From: Hyalella azteca
Lineage: Eukaryota > Arthropoda > Malacostraca > Amphipoda > Hyalellidae
Direction: 5' to 3'
DNA: 64,000 nucleotides
Assembly: GCF_000764305.2 (NCBI RefSeq)
Contig: NW_025937381.1
Span: 331,571 to 395,570 of the forward strand
In this document: positions 24,759 to 36,332 of the stretch, piece after piece
Layout of the letters: each line of letters begins with the position of its first letter
How positions within the stretch are numbered: the stretch's first letter is position 1
The notes under the pieces: model-generated
Told to the model about the DNA's origin: nothing
The model's database searches: none
The model's input: the letters and a program-made list of their open reading frames with translations, nothing else
Made by a program: the position numbers and the translations under genes

Positions 24759-25055
24759 ACACGATCACAGTGAAGCCGGGATTTGCTTAGACACGTTCAA
24801 AGAGGAGCCAGGATGTGCCTAGACACGATCACAGTGAAGCCGGGATGTGCCTAGACACGTTCAAAGAGGAGCCAGAATGTGCTTTAGACACGTTCACAGT
24901 GAAGCCGGGATGTGCCTATAGACACGATCACAGTGAAGCCGGGATGTGCATTGACAAGTTTACCGGGGAACCGGAATGCACCTAGACACGTTCACAGTGA
25001 AGCCGGGATGCTCATAGATACGTTCACAGTAAAGTCGAGTGCACCTAGGCACGTT
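24730..25055 (+). repeat. 30-32-bp minisatellite spanning the SDR-1 stop codon
   Basis: About ten degenerate units of CACAGTGAAGCCGGGATGTG plus CCTAGACACG, some with AAAGAGGAGCC variants. The first unit contains the coding tail TVKPGCA and the TAG stop. Same family as 8985-9235. Confidence 0.9.
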
Positions 25056-25093
25056 CTTTTATATTGCACAATAGAATAGATATTATACACAGT

Positions 25094-25175
25094 AATAAAA
25101 CTGCATGTAGTGCATATTCCCGTCAGCTGCATGCAGGGAGAAGTGCGAGCTCATTGCTGGCATGGAGTAAATAAA
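25094..25175 (+). terminator. Candidate polyadenylation signals of SDR-1
   Basis: AATAAA at 25094-25099 and again at 25170-25175, 340-420 bp past the stop codon and just beyond the minisatellite. Confidence 0.5.
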
Positions 25176-25391
25176 GTGCAGACGCCTTGGCGCGGTCTAC
25201 AATTAAGGTGAGCGGATAAAAGCAGTCCACACATTTTTTGCTCATGAATTAATAATTAAAGACATGAATTAGACAGCGCAAGAACTTGCATGCAGTGCTC
25301 TTGCGAGCTCCGGGTGAGATGCAATCACGTCACCAGGAACTTATTTTCGTACTCACATGCACGGTCAACTGCATGCAGTCCTCTTGTTTGT

Positions 25392-25607
25392 CGTGTACAC
25401 TTGATTTAACGTCTACATGTAAGCTGCTGTTTTTCGAGTACGCTTGATTTAACGTCTACATGTAAGCTGCTGTTTTTCGTGTACGCTTGATTTGACGTCT
25501 ATATGTAAGCTGCTGTTTTTCGTGTACACTTGATTTGACGTCTATATGTAAGCTGCTGTTTTTCGTGTACACTTGATTTGACGTCTATATGTATGCTGGA
25601 CCATGTA
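25392..25607 (+). repeat. 43-bp minisatellite, five copies
   Basis: Units of GTACACTTGATTTAACGTCT plus ACATGTAAGCTGCTGTTTTTCGT recur with period 43; the last unit is truncated. Confidence 0.92.
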
Positions 25608-27004
25608 ATTTTTTTTATTTTTATAGAAATTTCGATATTAAAAGTGGTTGCAACGAGGCTCGCTTGATTTTTTCTTTGCCTTTTAGTTCGATGGATGCAG
25701 TCTCGTCATTAATTTAAAATCATTCAAAGTTAAAAAGTGGTTAATACATCACTACCTAAATTGTCCCCTTTGAACATGTTGAGATTGAATCTGTCTTCGT
25801 CCGCAAGCAAGTGTCTGACCTTTGAGGAACAATCCACTTGAAGGACATAAGGATCTGCCCAGTGAGAATCCTTCTGAAGCGTTGTGTACTAACACATCAG
25901 TGATGCTGGCAGAATGAAAACATACTGTGTGACACTGGTAACAAACAAATTATTTATTTTGGTTACCAGAGGATTTCTGAGTATTGTTCTTCTAGGTTAG
26001 TGAGTGAATTAGCACAAAACAATTGACTCATTAAGTAAACACTTCACGATCGCGAGAGAATTACGTAAAAAGCCTTAATTAATGGCTGCAAAATGTACAG
26101 ATTACGGACCTATATGATCTTCCGCTGTTACCTTCTGAACTGTATGATATAACAAAAGAAGTGGCAAAATTTGTTTGCATGTTCTGTTCCAACACTTCAC
26201 GTCCAACGACAATTTATTCCACGAGTAAGAAGTTTAGCTATTCTGTTATACTTGGGATACTGTCCACTACAAAATGAAATGCAAAGCTTTCCAAGCATGT
26301 TTATAGTGATCAGCACTGAGGCTCTTTATTGTCCAAAATCTAATATCTCACTGGCTTTTACAAATTTTATCTATTTTACCCATTTCTACTTTCATGGACT
26401 TTACTGACGCTCACTCACACTGATCAGCCATTTAATTACGTTAATTTCTTTATCTGAACAACAATGCCAATTTTTTACTCACACAGAGCAACGACATTAT
26501 TTCAGACGCATCGGAGTTATTTCAGCCCTATTTCATGCCCTAAATTTCTTATACTTGCAAGTGTCGGAGGCGATATAATATCTCTCAAGGCTGAGACACA
26601 TCGGACTAAGTTTAAGCCAAGTAACTCGTATATTTGTCCATATCACAGCACCCTTAGACCGAGACACCATTTTTCGTTCGTTATCCTTCCAGTCCGGGCA
26701 CTGCAGTCACAGTATTTCAGCGCTCTGAGTCTGAGTCTGTTGTACTTTTTTTTATTTTTTTATTCTCTTGAGCAACATGTACAACTGAAATGAATCTGAA
26801 ACTCACCGGAAAATAGCCTCTAGGTTGGGTCTTCCCGCGAGGCTGAGCACTCCGGTCCTTGGGTTGCAGTTCGGAGCAAGCCTTGGCGGAACCGCGCTGC
26901 TTCATGGGCATCTAATGCAGCGCGTGCGCAGTCTTCTTTCGATAGTGAGACGCTACGGAGCTTCCGGCTCCTCGTTTTGAAGTTCTCTCTCTCTATTTCT
27001 TTAA
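25608..27004. other. Intergenic spacer SDR-1/SDR-2, left part
   Basis: No gene recognised. A GC-richer block at about 26820-26990 has open frames on the minus strand but no family resemblance that I can name. Confidence 0.35.
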
Positions 27005-27359
27005 CACATTGACTACGTATTGGTGCATATGCGTACCAAGAAATGTATTTCTCCAGGAGGTAGTGGTACATAATTCAGGTTGCCTAAAATCGGCCAAATC
27101 CGATTACAAAAAAGGCCGTTAATTCAATATATACTAGTTTATTTGTAGGTTCCGCTATAAAAATTCCATTTATTTTCTTTTTGCAGTATTTGAAATTTAA
27201 TTAGGAAGCACCCCTATCATAAATTTTAGCCGGCCAACGCAATTGAGAAAAAGTAAATCACGGAATTTGTACGGAAAAAATGACCGTCAGGCAACCCTGC
27301 TTAAAAAAGGTACAAAAAATGAAATAATAGTACAAGATTAAGCAATCGTAGTCAACGTG
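27005..27359. mobile_element. piggyBac-like MITE with TTAA target sites
   Basis: 355 bp flanked by TTAA on both sides (27001-27004 and 27360-27363). Terminal inverted repeats CACATTGACTACG and, read inward from the right, CACGTTGACTACG, one mismatch. TTAA duplication with a CAC(A/G)TTG end fits the piggyBac superfamily; there is no transposase inside, so it is non-autonomous. Confidence 0.82.
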
Positions 27360-27363
27360 TTAA

Positions 27364-29034
27364 GCTACGAACAAGAGTATCTTTGCATACCAAACATTTA
27401 ATGCGAAACATAACATTGGGTAAAATATTAAATATAAATTGCTGCTCTATTATTCATAAATTAATTTAGATTAGCAAGTTCAAATTTTGATACGCGGAGG
27501 AACTACAAAATATCGAACTTTAGATTATTACGTTAACGCCTTATATTTAAATATATCGATGGACAATAGGCAGTATATTTTAATTGGCATTCGGTAATCA
27601 ATAAATAATCAGAAACTGGTGCGAAATTTGAATTTGTGAGTCGGTTCGAGAATTGCATTCATGATAATAACTGAATTCAAAATTTGATTTTGAGTAGGAT
27701 AATAGCGTTCAATACACTGCAGTGTTTGTGATTTAAGGAAACGGCCGTTCAAAATAAACTGTGTGTTTATAATATCAGCATTTATTTATTAGTTCTTATT
27801 TGTGTTTTCACGAAGAGCCTCATGTTAAAAACTACAATTTTGGAATAGAAGCCTCCAAATGTAAAGAAAATGTTTGTTATTGGAAACCTAAGGCGGAGAG
27901 ACTGTGAGTCGAAAGGACGTTCATAAGCCATGCATGAAAGTCATGTGATGTATATGTGCTTGGACCAAGTTGGTAACTGTGCAGTGTGAGCCCACATAAG
28001 CCCATAAGTGAGCGACAAGTAAATTTTGAGAAATTTTACCAATGTTTAAGAAGAAATGTTGTTCATAAATACAATTAAGTTTCATCAGGCATAAAATTAA
28101 ACAAGATATTGTATTATATATCTTCTCAATTGAAAGAAAAATTTTTGATTTACGGTCTCGATAAATTCCCACTTCAGCAGTGTAATTAGACAAATATTTT
28201 TTGGAAGAATTTATAAGTGCTATTAATAGAAGAATAAGAAGCTTACATAATGAATGCTATTTAATCCATTATACATGTCGTCGTTTTGCTGCCAAAAACA
28301 TTTATTGAAAAATTTTCCTGGCTGCTCAACTTTCGAGCCCAAAAATCAGCATCTTCGCAATAGTACTCGTAATTGTAAAGTACGCACATGGAAGAAAATC
28401 CAACGTTCTTGCAATGATGGATGAACGTAGAACTGTCTTGCAATGCAAAGAAAGTTCAAACATATTAGCTATAATAGACGCAAAGAAAGGAAAACTAAGT
28501 CCAATATCTTTGTAATAATATTATTAAGAAGTATGAGATGGACATGAGCAGCAGTCTTAAGGGCAACGGTCAAACCCTACCAGTCCTTGGTTAATGTGTC
28601 ATGGCCGCACCAGCGAATTTAGATGATGACTTTTTTTATCGAGTTGGGTGCAAAAACGGACTGGATTGTGCAGGAAGATCAATGGATTAGTGATACACCT
28701 GATGCTCAAAATTCTTGCAGTATTAATATATAAACACATGACTCTCACTTGATTTTAGGGAAGAATAAAATAGGGTCGAATTAAAAACAAAGGGAAATTG
28801 GACAAGACAGCAGGTTTATGATGATATTTACATCGAATTGATAGAACATTATTGTTTTTTAACTTTTTAATGGAGTTAGTCTGTTTATAGCAATACATTC
28901 CTTGTCTCAGCACTAACACCCAAGTCAAATAATGGCCACGAGTCTGCATCAAAGAAAGTTGTTTAAAAAATTAATGAATAAATTAAGTAATGTTATTTAT
29001 TCCGCTCAGCTGCTGCAGTTATACCCACTCAACA
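27364..29034. other. Spacer upstream of SDR-2
   Basis: AT-rich with no conserved frame. No clear TATA box was found immediately before SDR-2. Confidence 0.4.
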
Positions 29035-32000
29035 ATGGTTCGGATCACCGTATGGCAGAACCAGTGGCACTTTCTGGGAGCCTTTAGTGTGATTAGTTTT
29101 ATTGTGTGGAATCTCAGCTGGAATTTTGTAGTGAGTGCAGCAGCAACAGGCTGTTTTAGTTTGTTACTTGCAGTTTTTTATGTTAAAATTCGCGAAATAT
29201 TCTTCATCGAGAAGAAGCTCCTCGACAACCTTGAATCCAAGGCTGTCCTCGTTACAGGTGTGTAAAAGTTCTTCAAGTATTTTAAATAACATAGCCAGAA
29301 ATTGCAATTTTAAAATTACAATTGCTTTGTAATTTTAAAATAGTTATGCATTCCAAGTATTTTCTCGAAAACGTAACAATTTTCGAGTCAGATTACTAAC
29401 ATTTTTTTACCATTCTATAATGGCACCTTGAATGCGCGTAAAATTTGCATGTGTGTGTATGGGTAAAAAATGTCCTACATTCAAAGGGCTCTCACTTTTT
29501 CCTGCCATCGAACAAGAAGTAAGCAATTGACTAGGACGCCATCTTGAAGCCATGTAAAGAAACCTTGCCTATATCACGGTCAATCGTTAGAATCATGCAT
29601 CTCAATGATCAACTTTGGTGAAGTGTGAATGGAATTAGTAATTTAATATCTAATTAATGATTAATAGTTTTTCCTATAGAAAAATAAGTAACGCAATATT
29701 ACTTGCACGCATAACCCAGTAAGTGGTATTTACATAATACATAAACCTGGCGGCACTTCTCAACTTGTTGCACTACGATAAAAAGTCGCATTGGATAAAG
29801 TAATGCTAAATTTGGTACCTTATGTTAAGCATACATATTTGTACTGAATTGAACTAACACAATGTATTTATGTTGTATGTTAAATTTAACTGTAGGCTGT
29901 GTCTAATAAATGAAAACTGAAATAAAGTTGTTCCCACAAACAAAATTTATTATTTTGCAAAATTATCCGTCTAGAGTGATACGATAAAATATAACATACA
30001 GAACAAATGTCACGGTAAATTTCCAGCTATCCTCTGGTCGAATTAATATAGTGTGTACTTTTTAACTTGTCACTTCCCATTAATTGCGTCTAATAATCTT
30101 TGCTTAAATAAGTATAACGTAAAATGTCTGATTTATTAAACATTGGTCTCACACAGAGTCATCATCAGTACTTCAAAGCACCACACTGAAAAAATTGCAA
30201 TTTCAAAATCATTAAGGTTTTAATCACACAATTTCAAATCTCTTCCTGAATTTCCGCGAATCAAGATAGTGAAAAAGAACTCTACGTACAAGTGCGTGTA
30301 GAAATCCTCAGCGGCACCTAAGCCCTATATATTATTTTACTGTACTAACTCGTTTCATTTTACGATAATTTTATGCTTGGCAAAGATGAAAGCGTGACTA
30401 ATCATACACACGAGGCATGTGTTTTAAGTAAGGACCGTTTTGAAATAAAAAAGTATACCTCAGTACTTACTGCAGTGAGTGACAGAGAGCGCATTTTCTC
30501 GTCGATGAAAACTTGAGGTCACGGACGGATGGAAAGACGGACGGACAGACAGGCAGACATGGCGAGCACAATAGTGCATTTTTTCCATAATTGAGAAAAT
30601 GCGCTAAAAAGACCTGCAAAGATATCGCAATAATTTCATTTTCACATGAAAGCCTGTACCTTAATCTACTTTTCTACATAATTTCCGTGAATATTGAGGC
30701 ACTTGTCATAACGTGGCACCAATTTTTGAATACCCTAGCTCCTGCTAAAATTCTGCCGCCTGACTTGTCAGGAATAAGAAATTTCAAGCGTTTGCAGCAG
30801 AATTTCACCTTCATTTCAGCAGAATTTCACCTCCAAGTCCGGCGGCAGAATTTTATGAGGAGGGTATTCGAAAACTGGTGCCACGTTATGACAAGTGCAC
30901 GTAAAAATCACATTATTGCGATGTCTTTGCACGTATTTTGTTAATTACAAAACGGTCCTTGCTTAAAAAACATGCCTCGTATATTGATGGGCCAAATAAT
31001 TGATTGACCATGCAATGAAAATTAAGTTGGTCGGCACAAGAGTAATATTTTTTATTTTCATAAACTATCATTGGCCGGCACATGATTCTGAATACATATT
31101 TTTTATCCAGTGCCGTTTGAAATTTGTTCTGTCTAACAAGTTATATCCGTGACCAGCGAATTAATTATACGACTGTATGTATTCAAAGAATAGAACAATC
31201 TGAGAGCGTCGAACTAATTCGAACAGATAGAATAATAGAATTCTTTAACTCTTTTCGTAATCATGTGGATTTGACAATATAGACGTAAGGCATTAGAATC
31301 CTTTTTCGTAGAAATGATTCAGAAATTTTATTGGCAGCCTACAATTCTTTTATTAAAGTTTTCGATAGATTAAAATAACATTTGTTATTAATGAATAGGA
31401 AATACTTTGTTTAAACATAACAAACAAAACTGAACACTTTCTGTCACTGATCAAATCAACACTCGCTCAACTGAAATTTATTTAACTTCAAAATAGTTAC
31501 TAATGTTTTCGTACAAACTTAGTCGTATAGAGAAGAAACATTTCAAAAGTCAGCTGGCAATAGTGTTGCATCTGCTAAGAAACTTCAATCCTTAATTTTT
31601 CCTACCGTCACCTGAAATTTCCACGGCTACTCCACCCTCTCATCAGAACATAAATAAAAACATTCATATATTATATGTGTTCGGTTGTTTGCAAAGGCAC
31701 TTGAGTGGGGATTGTTGCTAGACGCAAAATACTTCTTTGAAATAAAAATTAAGTGCGCATTGGTACAGCTGCTCTTTTGAGTTGAGATGCAATGTGCAGT
31801 GAATGAAAATATTTCATTATCTGGATTGTTCTCTTATATTTACGTGGAGCCTAGAAGGCAAGTGTAATAGTTAATTCGCCAATCATTTCAATGTTTTTGT
31901 TGATGCACAAGATTAACTGGCTTGCTTATTTCCATGATATTTTGTCTTGTTTCAGGTTGTGATTCTGGCTTCGGCATCTTGTTTGCACGGCGGCTCGCTG

Positions 32001-34516
32001 ACTTAGGATTGTACGTAAGTGAAGAAGATTGTAAAAAAGCATGTTAGTAATTACTTGATTTAAGGGTATAACGCAATTCTGAAACGCTCTTCTTGGCACT
32101 GTTTCGTGGAGCCAAAAATAAACGGATCGTTTTTCACAGCGATAATAGAAATAGTTTTGATTAGTACGACAGGAAAAAGCTATTCATGATAACATATTTT
32201 TATGAATAATATGACGGCGAAAAGGAAGAATCCAAGTACGAGTTGTGTTAAGTTCGAAATGCGAATTCAAAAATATGCTTGTAGTGAGATTAAAAGTGGA
32301 TTTTAACCCTTAAATGTTGAACAAAGAGAATAAATTAGTCGATAATTTCAAATTAATAGTCTCACTAAAGATTGGCATGAATTTGAAGTGGCGACGTAAT
32401 GAACTATCCGATTACTCTGGTATTTGAGGGTTTTTTGTAATATGCGGGACATAAAACAAACGGCCTGCTGAATTGATCCGGTTGTTATGAACGGGTAAAA
32501 GGAGAGAGCACCTACAGCATACAAGACTCATGACGCCGTTTTTCAGGTGGGAGATCTCCAAAAAGTCAGCTTTTAATGAGCATTGATGGTTGACCTGCCC
32601 AGCTTATTCATGTTACTTATTGTTTTATTGATTGTTTATTCGTTCATGGCCACGCTGTATTCTGCAATTAATTTTTCGTCTAAAACTAGCCATGTTGCAG
32701 GTGTATGCAACTGTGATGTTTCCTGAGAAAGAAAACGCCCTGGAGTTGGCCCAACACAAGAACATCGAAATCGTGAAACTTGACGTGACGAAACAGGACA
32801 ACATCGACGAGCTTGTCCGGTTTATTTCTGAAGACCTTAAGAAAAATGGTAAGTGATTTAGTCAAATTTTTATTTTTATCTGCCATATAGAAACTCCAGA
32901 ACTAATGCTGGATAAAACTTGCTTCCAGACTGTGTTGTATCAACAAAATCAAGTTATAACTTTATTCAACCAGAAAGTGTAGGTAACAATAACTTATGAA
33001 AACGTGATTCGTGAATGAAAAATACATAAATCCTCAGCTGAGAAACAAATAACAATAAATTCCGCACCCAGGCCGCCAGTTCTGGTGTCTGGTGAACAAC
33101 GCAGGAGTAGCGTTGTACTCTGACCTAGAGGTGGCAAGCATGGATCATTTCACGAGCACCCTGGACGTGAACACCGTGGGGCCGCTGAGGATGTGCAAGA
33201 GCTTCCTACCCCTCCTCAGGGCGGGCGGCCAGGGCAGAATTGTCAATATTGCGTCACAGGCCGGTGAGTAGGAAACACGATGTTGCGATAATCATCGCAT
33301 CGCTGATCGTCAATGAGAACATAAGTTGACCGATTATTAACTAAATAAGTTTAAATAATACAATAATATAAATAGCAAGTGATATGAGATGGAATGTCAC
33401 AACACCCGAAAACTCAGCTACTTGTTTTCGGAAGGCTAATACAATCAATGATTGAAGGGAGCAAACATGATTGATAAACACTCAGCAGCTTTTCTCCTTC
33501 ATTATATATAAACTGGAACATGTTAGACAAGCTACACAGGCCTACTGAAATATCCATGTGACGCAATTAGTCAAGCAGTAAAGTGCCTAATCTTTTGATT
33601 GATAACGAGTAGGCAGGTTCACAGTACCGTTCACAACTGCGTACAGCATGAGCAAGGCTGCGCTCATCGCATTCAGCGATGGTCTGAGAAGAGAACTTAC
33701 GCCATGGAACATAAGCGTCATCACAATAGAGCCATACTTCTACCAGTGAGCAGCGCATGACGTTCATATCAACTTCTTATGATTATTACTTTTGAAAGTT
33801 TTCTTGATTTTCACATGAAAATTTTCTAGCTGTAATGGTAATCCACGTGATCCTTTAAAATATTGCAATGCAGAGCGTGTGACTGATGTTGCCTAATTGT
33901 TTTAATTTTTATCGCTAAGTAATAAAAATAAAAATTGCAGGGCAGCGATCTCATTACAGTACACAATAAATTTGATTGTGGGTAACTACCTGCGAATGTG
34001 GGACTCAGCGCCCGAGGAGGTGAAGGAGGCGCTGGGCGAGCGTTTCAGGGACGCTCGCATCCAAGGTCTTATGGAATTTTGCGTGAAAAACCAAAGGACC
34101 GAGGATAAGCTTTACGAAGTTATCGATGATTTGGAACACGCCGTGGCGAGCGTTCGTCCTCAGGTTAGTTTATGATGATTCTTTCTTTTTGAGGTTCTTT
34201 ACGTTGTAAAAAAAATTATATCCGTAATTAATTATATTATAATTATATATACGTAACTTTCTCAGAATCCGTTTAATTTGAGGTTCTACTCTTAAATGTA
34301 TGCGGACATAGGAATGTAAAATTAAGCATAGATTTTGTATTACCTTCGTTGTGCTAATTACAGATCAGCTACAACCCGAGCACGCACGCTAAGTTAGTCA
34401 CGATGCTCTTGAATTGCCTGCCGTTGGAAGTACAAGACTTCCTCCTAACGCCGGTCATCGAAGAAAAGCCCCGGAATATCATCATTTCAAAAATGGAATC
34501 TCGTCAGCGCTCGTGA
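29035..34516 (+). CDS. SDR-2: SDR9C-type dehydrogenase/reductase, 7 exons, 376 aa
   Basis: Exons: 29035-29257, 31956-32014, 32701-32848, 33072-33263, 33613-33745, 33941-34163, 34364-34516, all with GT-AG introns and the cluster's phases. An N-terminal hydrophobic anchor covers about residues 10-58. TGCDSGFG is at 74-81, NNAG at 152-155, LDVNTVGP contains the structural Asn, catalytic Ser205 is in NIASQAG, and Tyr218/Lys222 in YSMSK. It is the most divergent of the four (KENALELAQ in exon 3, EELTPWNISV-like exon 5), and its C-terminus (VTMLLNCLPLEVQDFLL) is longer. The start codon at 29035 (ACAATGG) has good context; an in-frame ATG at 28990 would add 15 residues. Presumed to oxidise or reduce a lipophilic alcohol or ketone with NAD(P); the substrate is not deducible. 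Confidence 0.9.
30411..30979. mobile_element. Palindromic mariner-derived element in SDR-2 intron 1
   Basis: The ends are inverted copies: CGAGGCATG, a T/A stretch, then AAGTAAGGACCGTTTTG on the left, and CAAAACGGTCCTTGCTT to CATGCCTCG on the right. The inner arms are also inverted. The right arm reads AEFYEEGIRKLVPRYDKC, the C-terminal end of a mariner transposase, and the left arm (GTCATAACGTGGCACCAAT) is its reverse complement. So two mariner 3' ends face each other. A 164-bp dispersed element is nested in the left arm. Confidence 0.82.
30447..30610 (+). repeat. Dispersed short element, copy 3 (nested in mariner derivative)
   Basis: Same family as 2503-2652 and 5181-5316: CAGTACTTACTGCAGTGAGT at one side, GAGAAAATGCGCTAAAAA at the other, with a GACGGACGGACAGACAGGCA run that is longer than in copy 2. 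Confidence 0.8.
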
Positions 34517-34715
34517 AAATAAACGAGTATCGTGTTTATTTCTTACTTTTTTATCTGTCTATTAAAATTAATCATTGTTGCACGGAAATAATGTTACCTA
34601 TATCAAACTTTCTGAGATATTCAAAGGAAACTGTGCAATGTTTCTGTGTACGCAAAAGTCACTGAACAGATTGGAAAATCGCTACGCTCATCCCATAACT
34701 TGAAATTTATGCTAG

Positions 34716-34721
34716 AATAAA
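34716..34721 (+). terminator. Candidate polyadenylation signal of SDR-2
   Basis: AATAAA 200 bp after the stop codon. Confidence 0.55.
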
Positions 34722-36332
34722 AATTTGAACTTCGCTTAGTGAATTAAACCAATTTATTCACAAACTCTGTTTCGAAATACAGAAAAAAAATCAGGCTCTT
34801 ACGTAAATATTGCTCTTATGTACAGTAAAGCTATAGCAAAAAAATTATGATATGTGAAGAAAATGAAAGAGAATTTGTAAAATAACTTGAGTTCAGTATG
34901 CAATTTTTGCCGATATATACACATTTTATTCATTTTTGTACAAATTGTTAAAAGAATGGTAACATTTTGTGTCGTTGTTGTTGCAGTGCATTTTCACTGT
35001 AAAGTGAAGAAATAATTTCCTACACGTTATTATTGATGATTAAGCAAAAAAAAAATAGCAAAGATTAAGTATGTCGAAATAGGGAAGAAGGAAGATTAAA
35101 TTAAAAAATTTATCCAACGCATTTCAAGTCTTCCATTTCCAATGTACTGATTTCAAAAGAACTTTACATGGTGAATCGACACCAAAAAATCAAACATTCA
35201 ATCCAGTTCTTATATTTTGTGTTTCCCCAGTGAATGTTCATTCATAGTTATTTTACTTTGTTTAGTGAGGGCAAATACAAACTACATTTTAATTATAATT
35301 AACATGTGTTGCATTGAAAACTCTTTACACTATTTTACCTAAACATGAACTTACGCAAAAACTGCTGAAAATGTTTTTATTGTCATATAACAATGGAACT
35401 TTTGCATGAGGAGAACACAGTTACTATTCCCTTTTTATGAAGTATTTTTTAATGAAGGTAAGTATGACCATAAATTTTAAACATTTTATCCTCACACAAA
35501 ACTGATCCAGAATTCAATGGATTAGCAAGGCAATTAATGTATGGTATCTAATTTCTGACACAAAATTGCTACGAGAGCATTTTGAAAATGAAATTTGCAA
35601 CAAATTTTGGTCTCATGATCATATAATATAAATACATATATATGTTGCAAAATTATTTGAATTTTAACCAAAATTTATCGGAATTTTATTCTGGTACAAG
35701 AAGTACGGTTTAACTTTGTATATTTTTTATGCGAGAAATTTTTGATGAACTGCTCATATCTTAGCAGATTGTGTAACTTTAAAATATTATATTATTTGTA
35801 TAAATGTTTTATATTATAAGATGGTGTTCATGTATAATCATAGTTTGAATAAAATAAGAAAGTTCTACAAATGACGTTTATTTGTTAGCCTCAATGCCGT
35901 CTCCATTTTATGTCAGATCTTGAGTTGCAATGAATTTGAAAGTTAGAAATTTTTCGTGGTTTTATAAGGTGCATGAACTTAAAATGAGGATAAAAATAAG
36001 CCGCAGCGATTTAAATACTAATTGAGAGTTTCTAGTGAATGAATTATCTAGTAGATACAATGATTGTGCCAAGGGAGCGCAAGATTTTAACATTTATTTT
36101 TGAAAGCTCTATGAGAAAAAGGTAGTTACTGAATCGCACAAAAATTACCAAGACAAATTCTAGGTTAAGCTTTATTTTAAAATCAAATATTGTTCCTTTT
36201 CATAAATAAATCGCATAATACAAATAACGTAGATATACAATGGTTATTCCAACATCGATCACTCAACAGCTCCACTCTTTATTTACCTGCCAACCACCAT
36301 GCACCATCTCCCACAAAGTAGCCCTCCCGAAC
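34722..36332. other. AT-rich intergenic spacer, nothing recognised
   Basis: Very AT-rich with many homopolymer runs and no conserved frame. Confidence 0.4.

Noticed and set aside
26820..27071. Minus-strand frame of 83 codons as a gene
   Set aside because: It crosses the TTAA border of the piggyBac-like MITE and shows no family motif.
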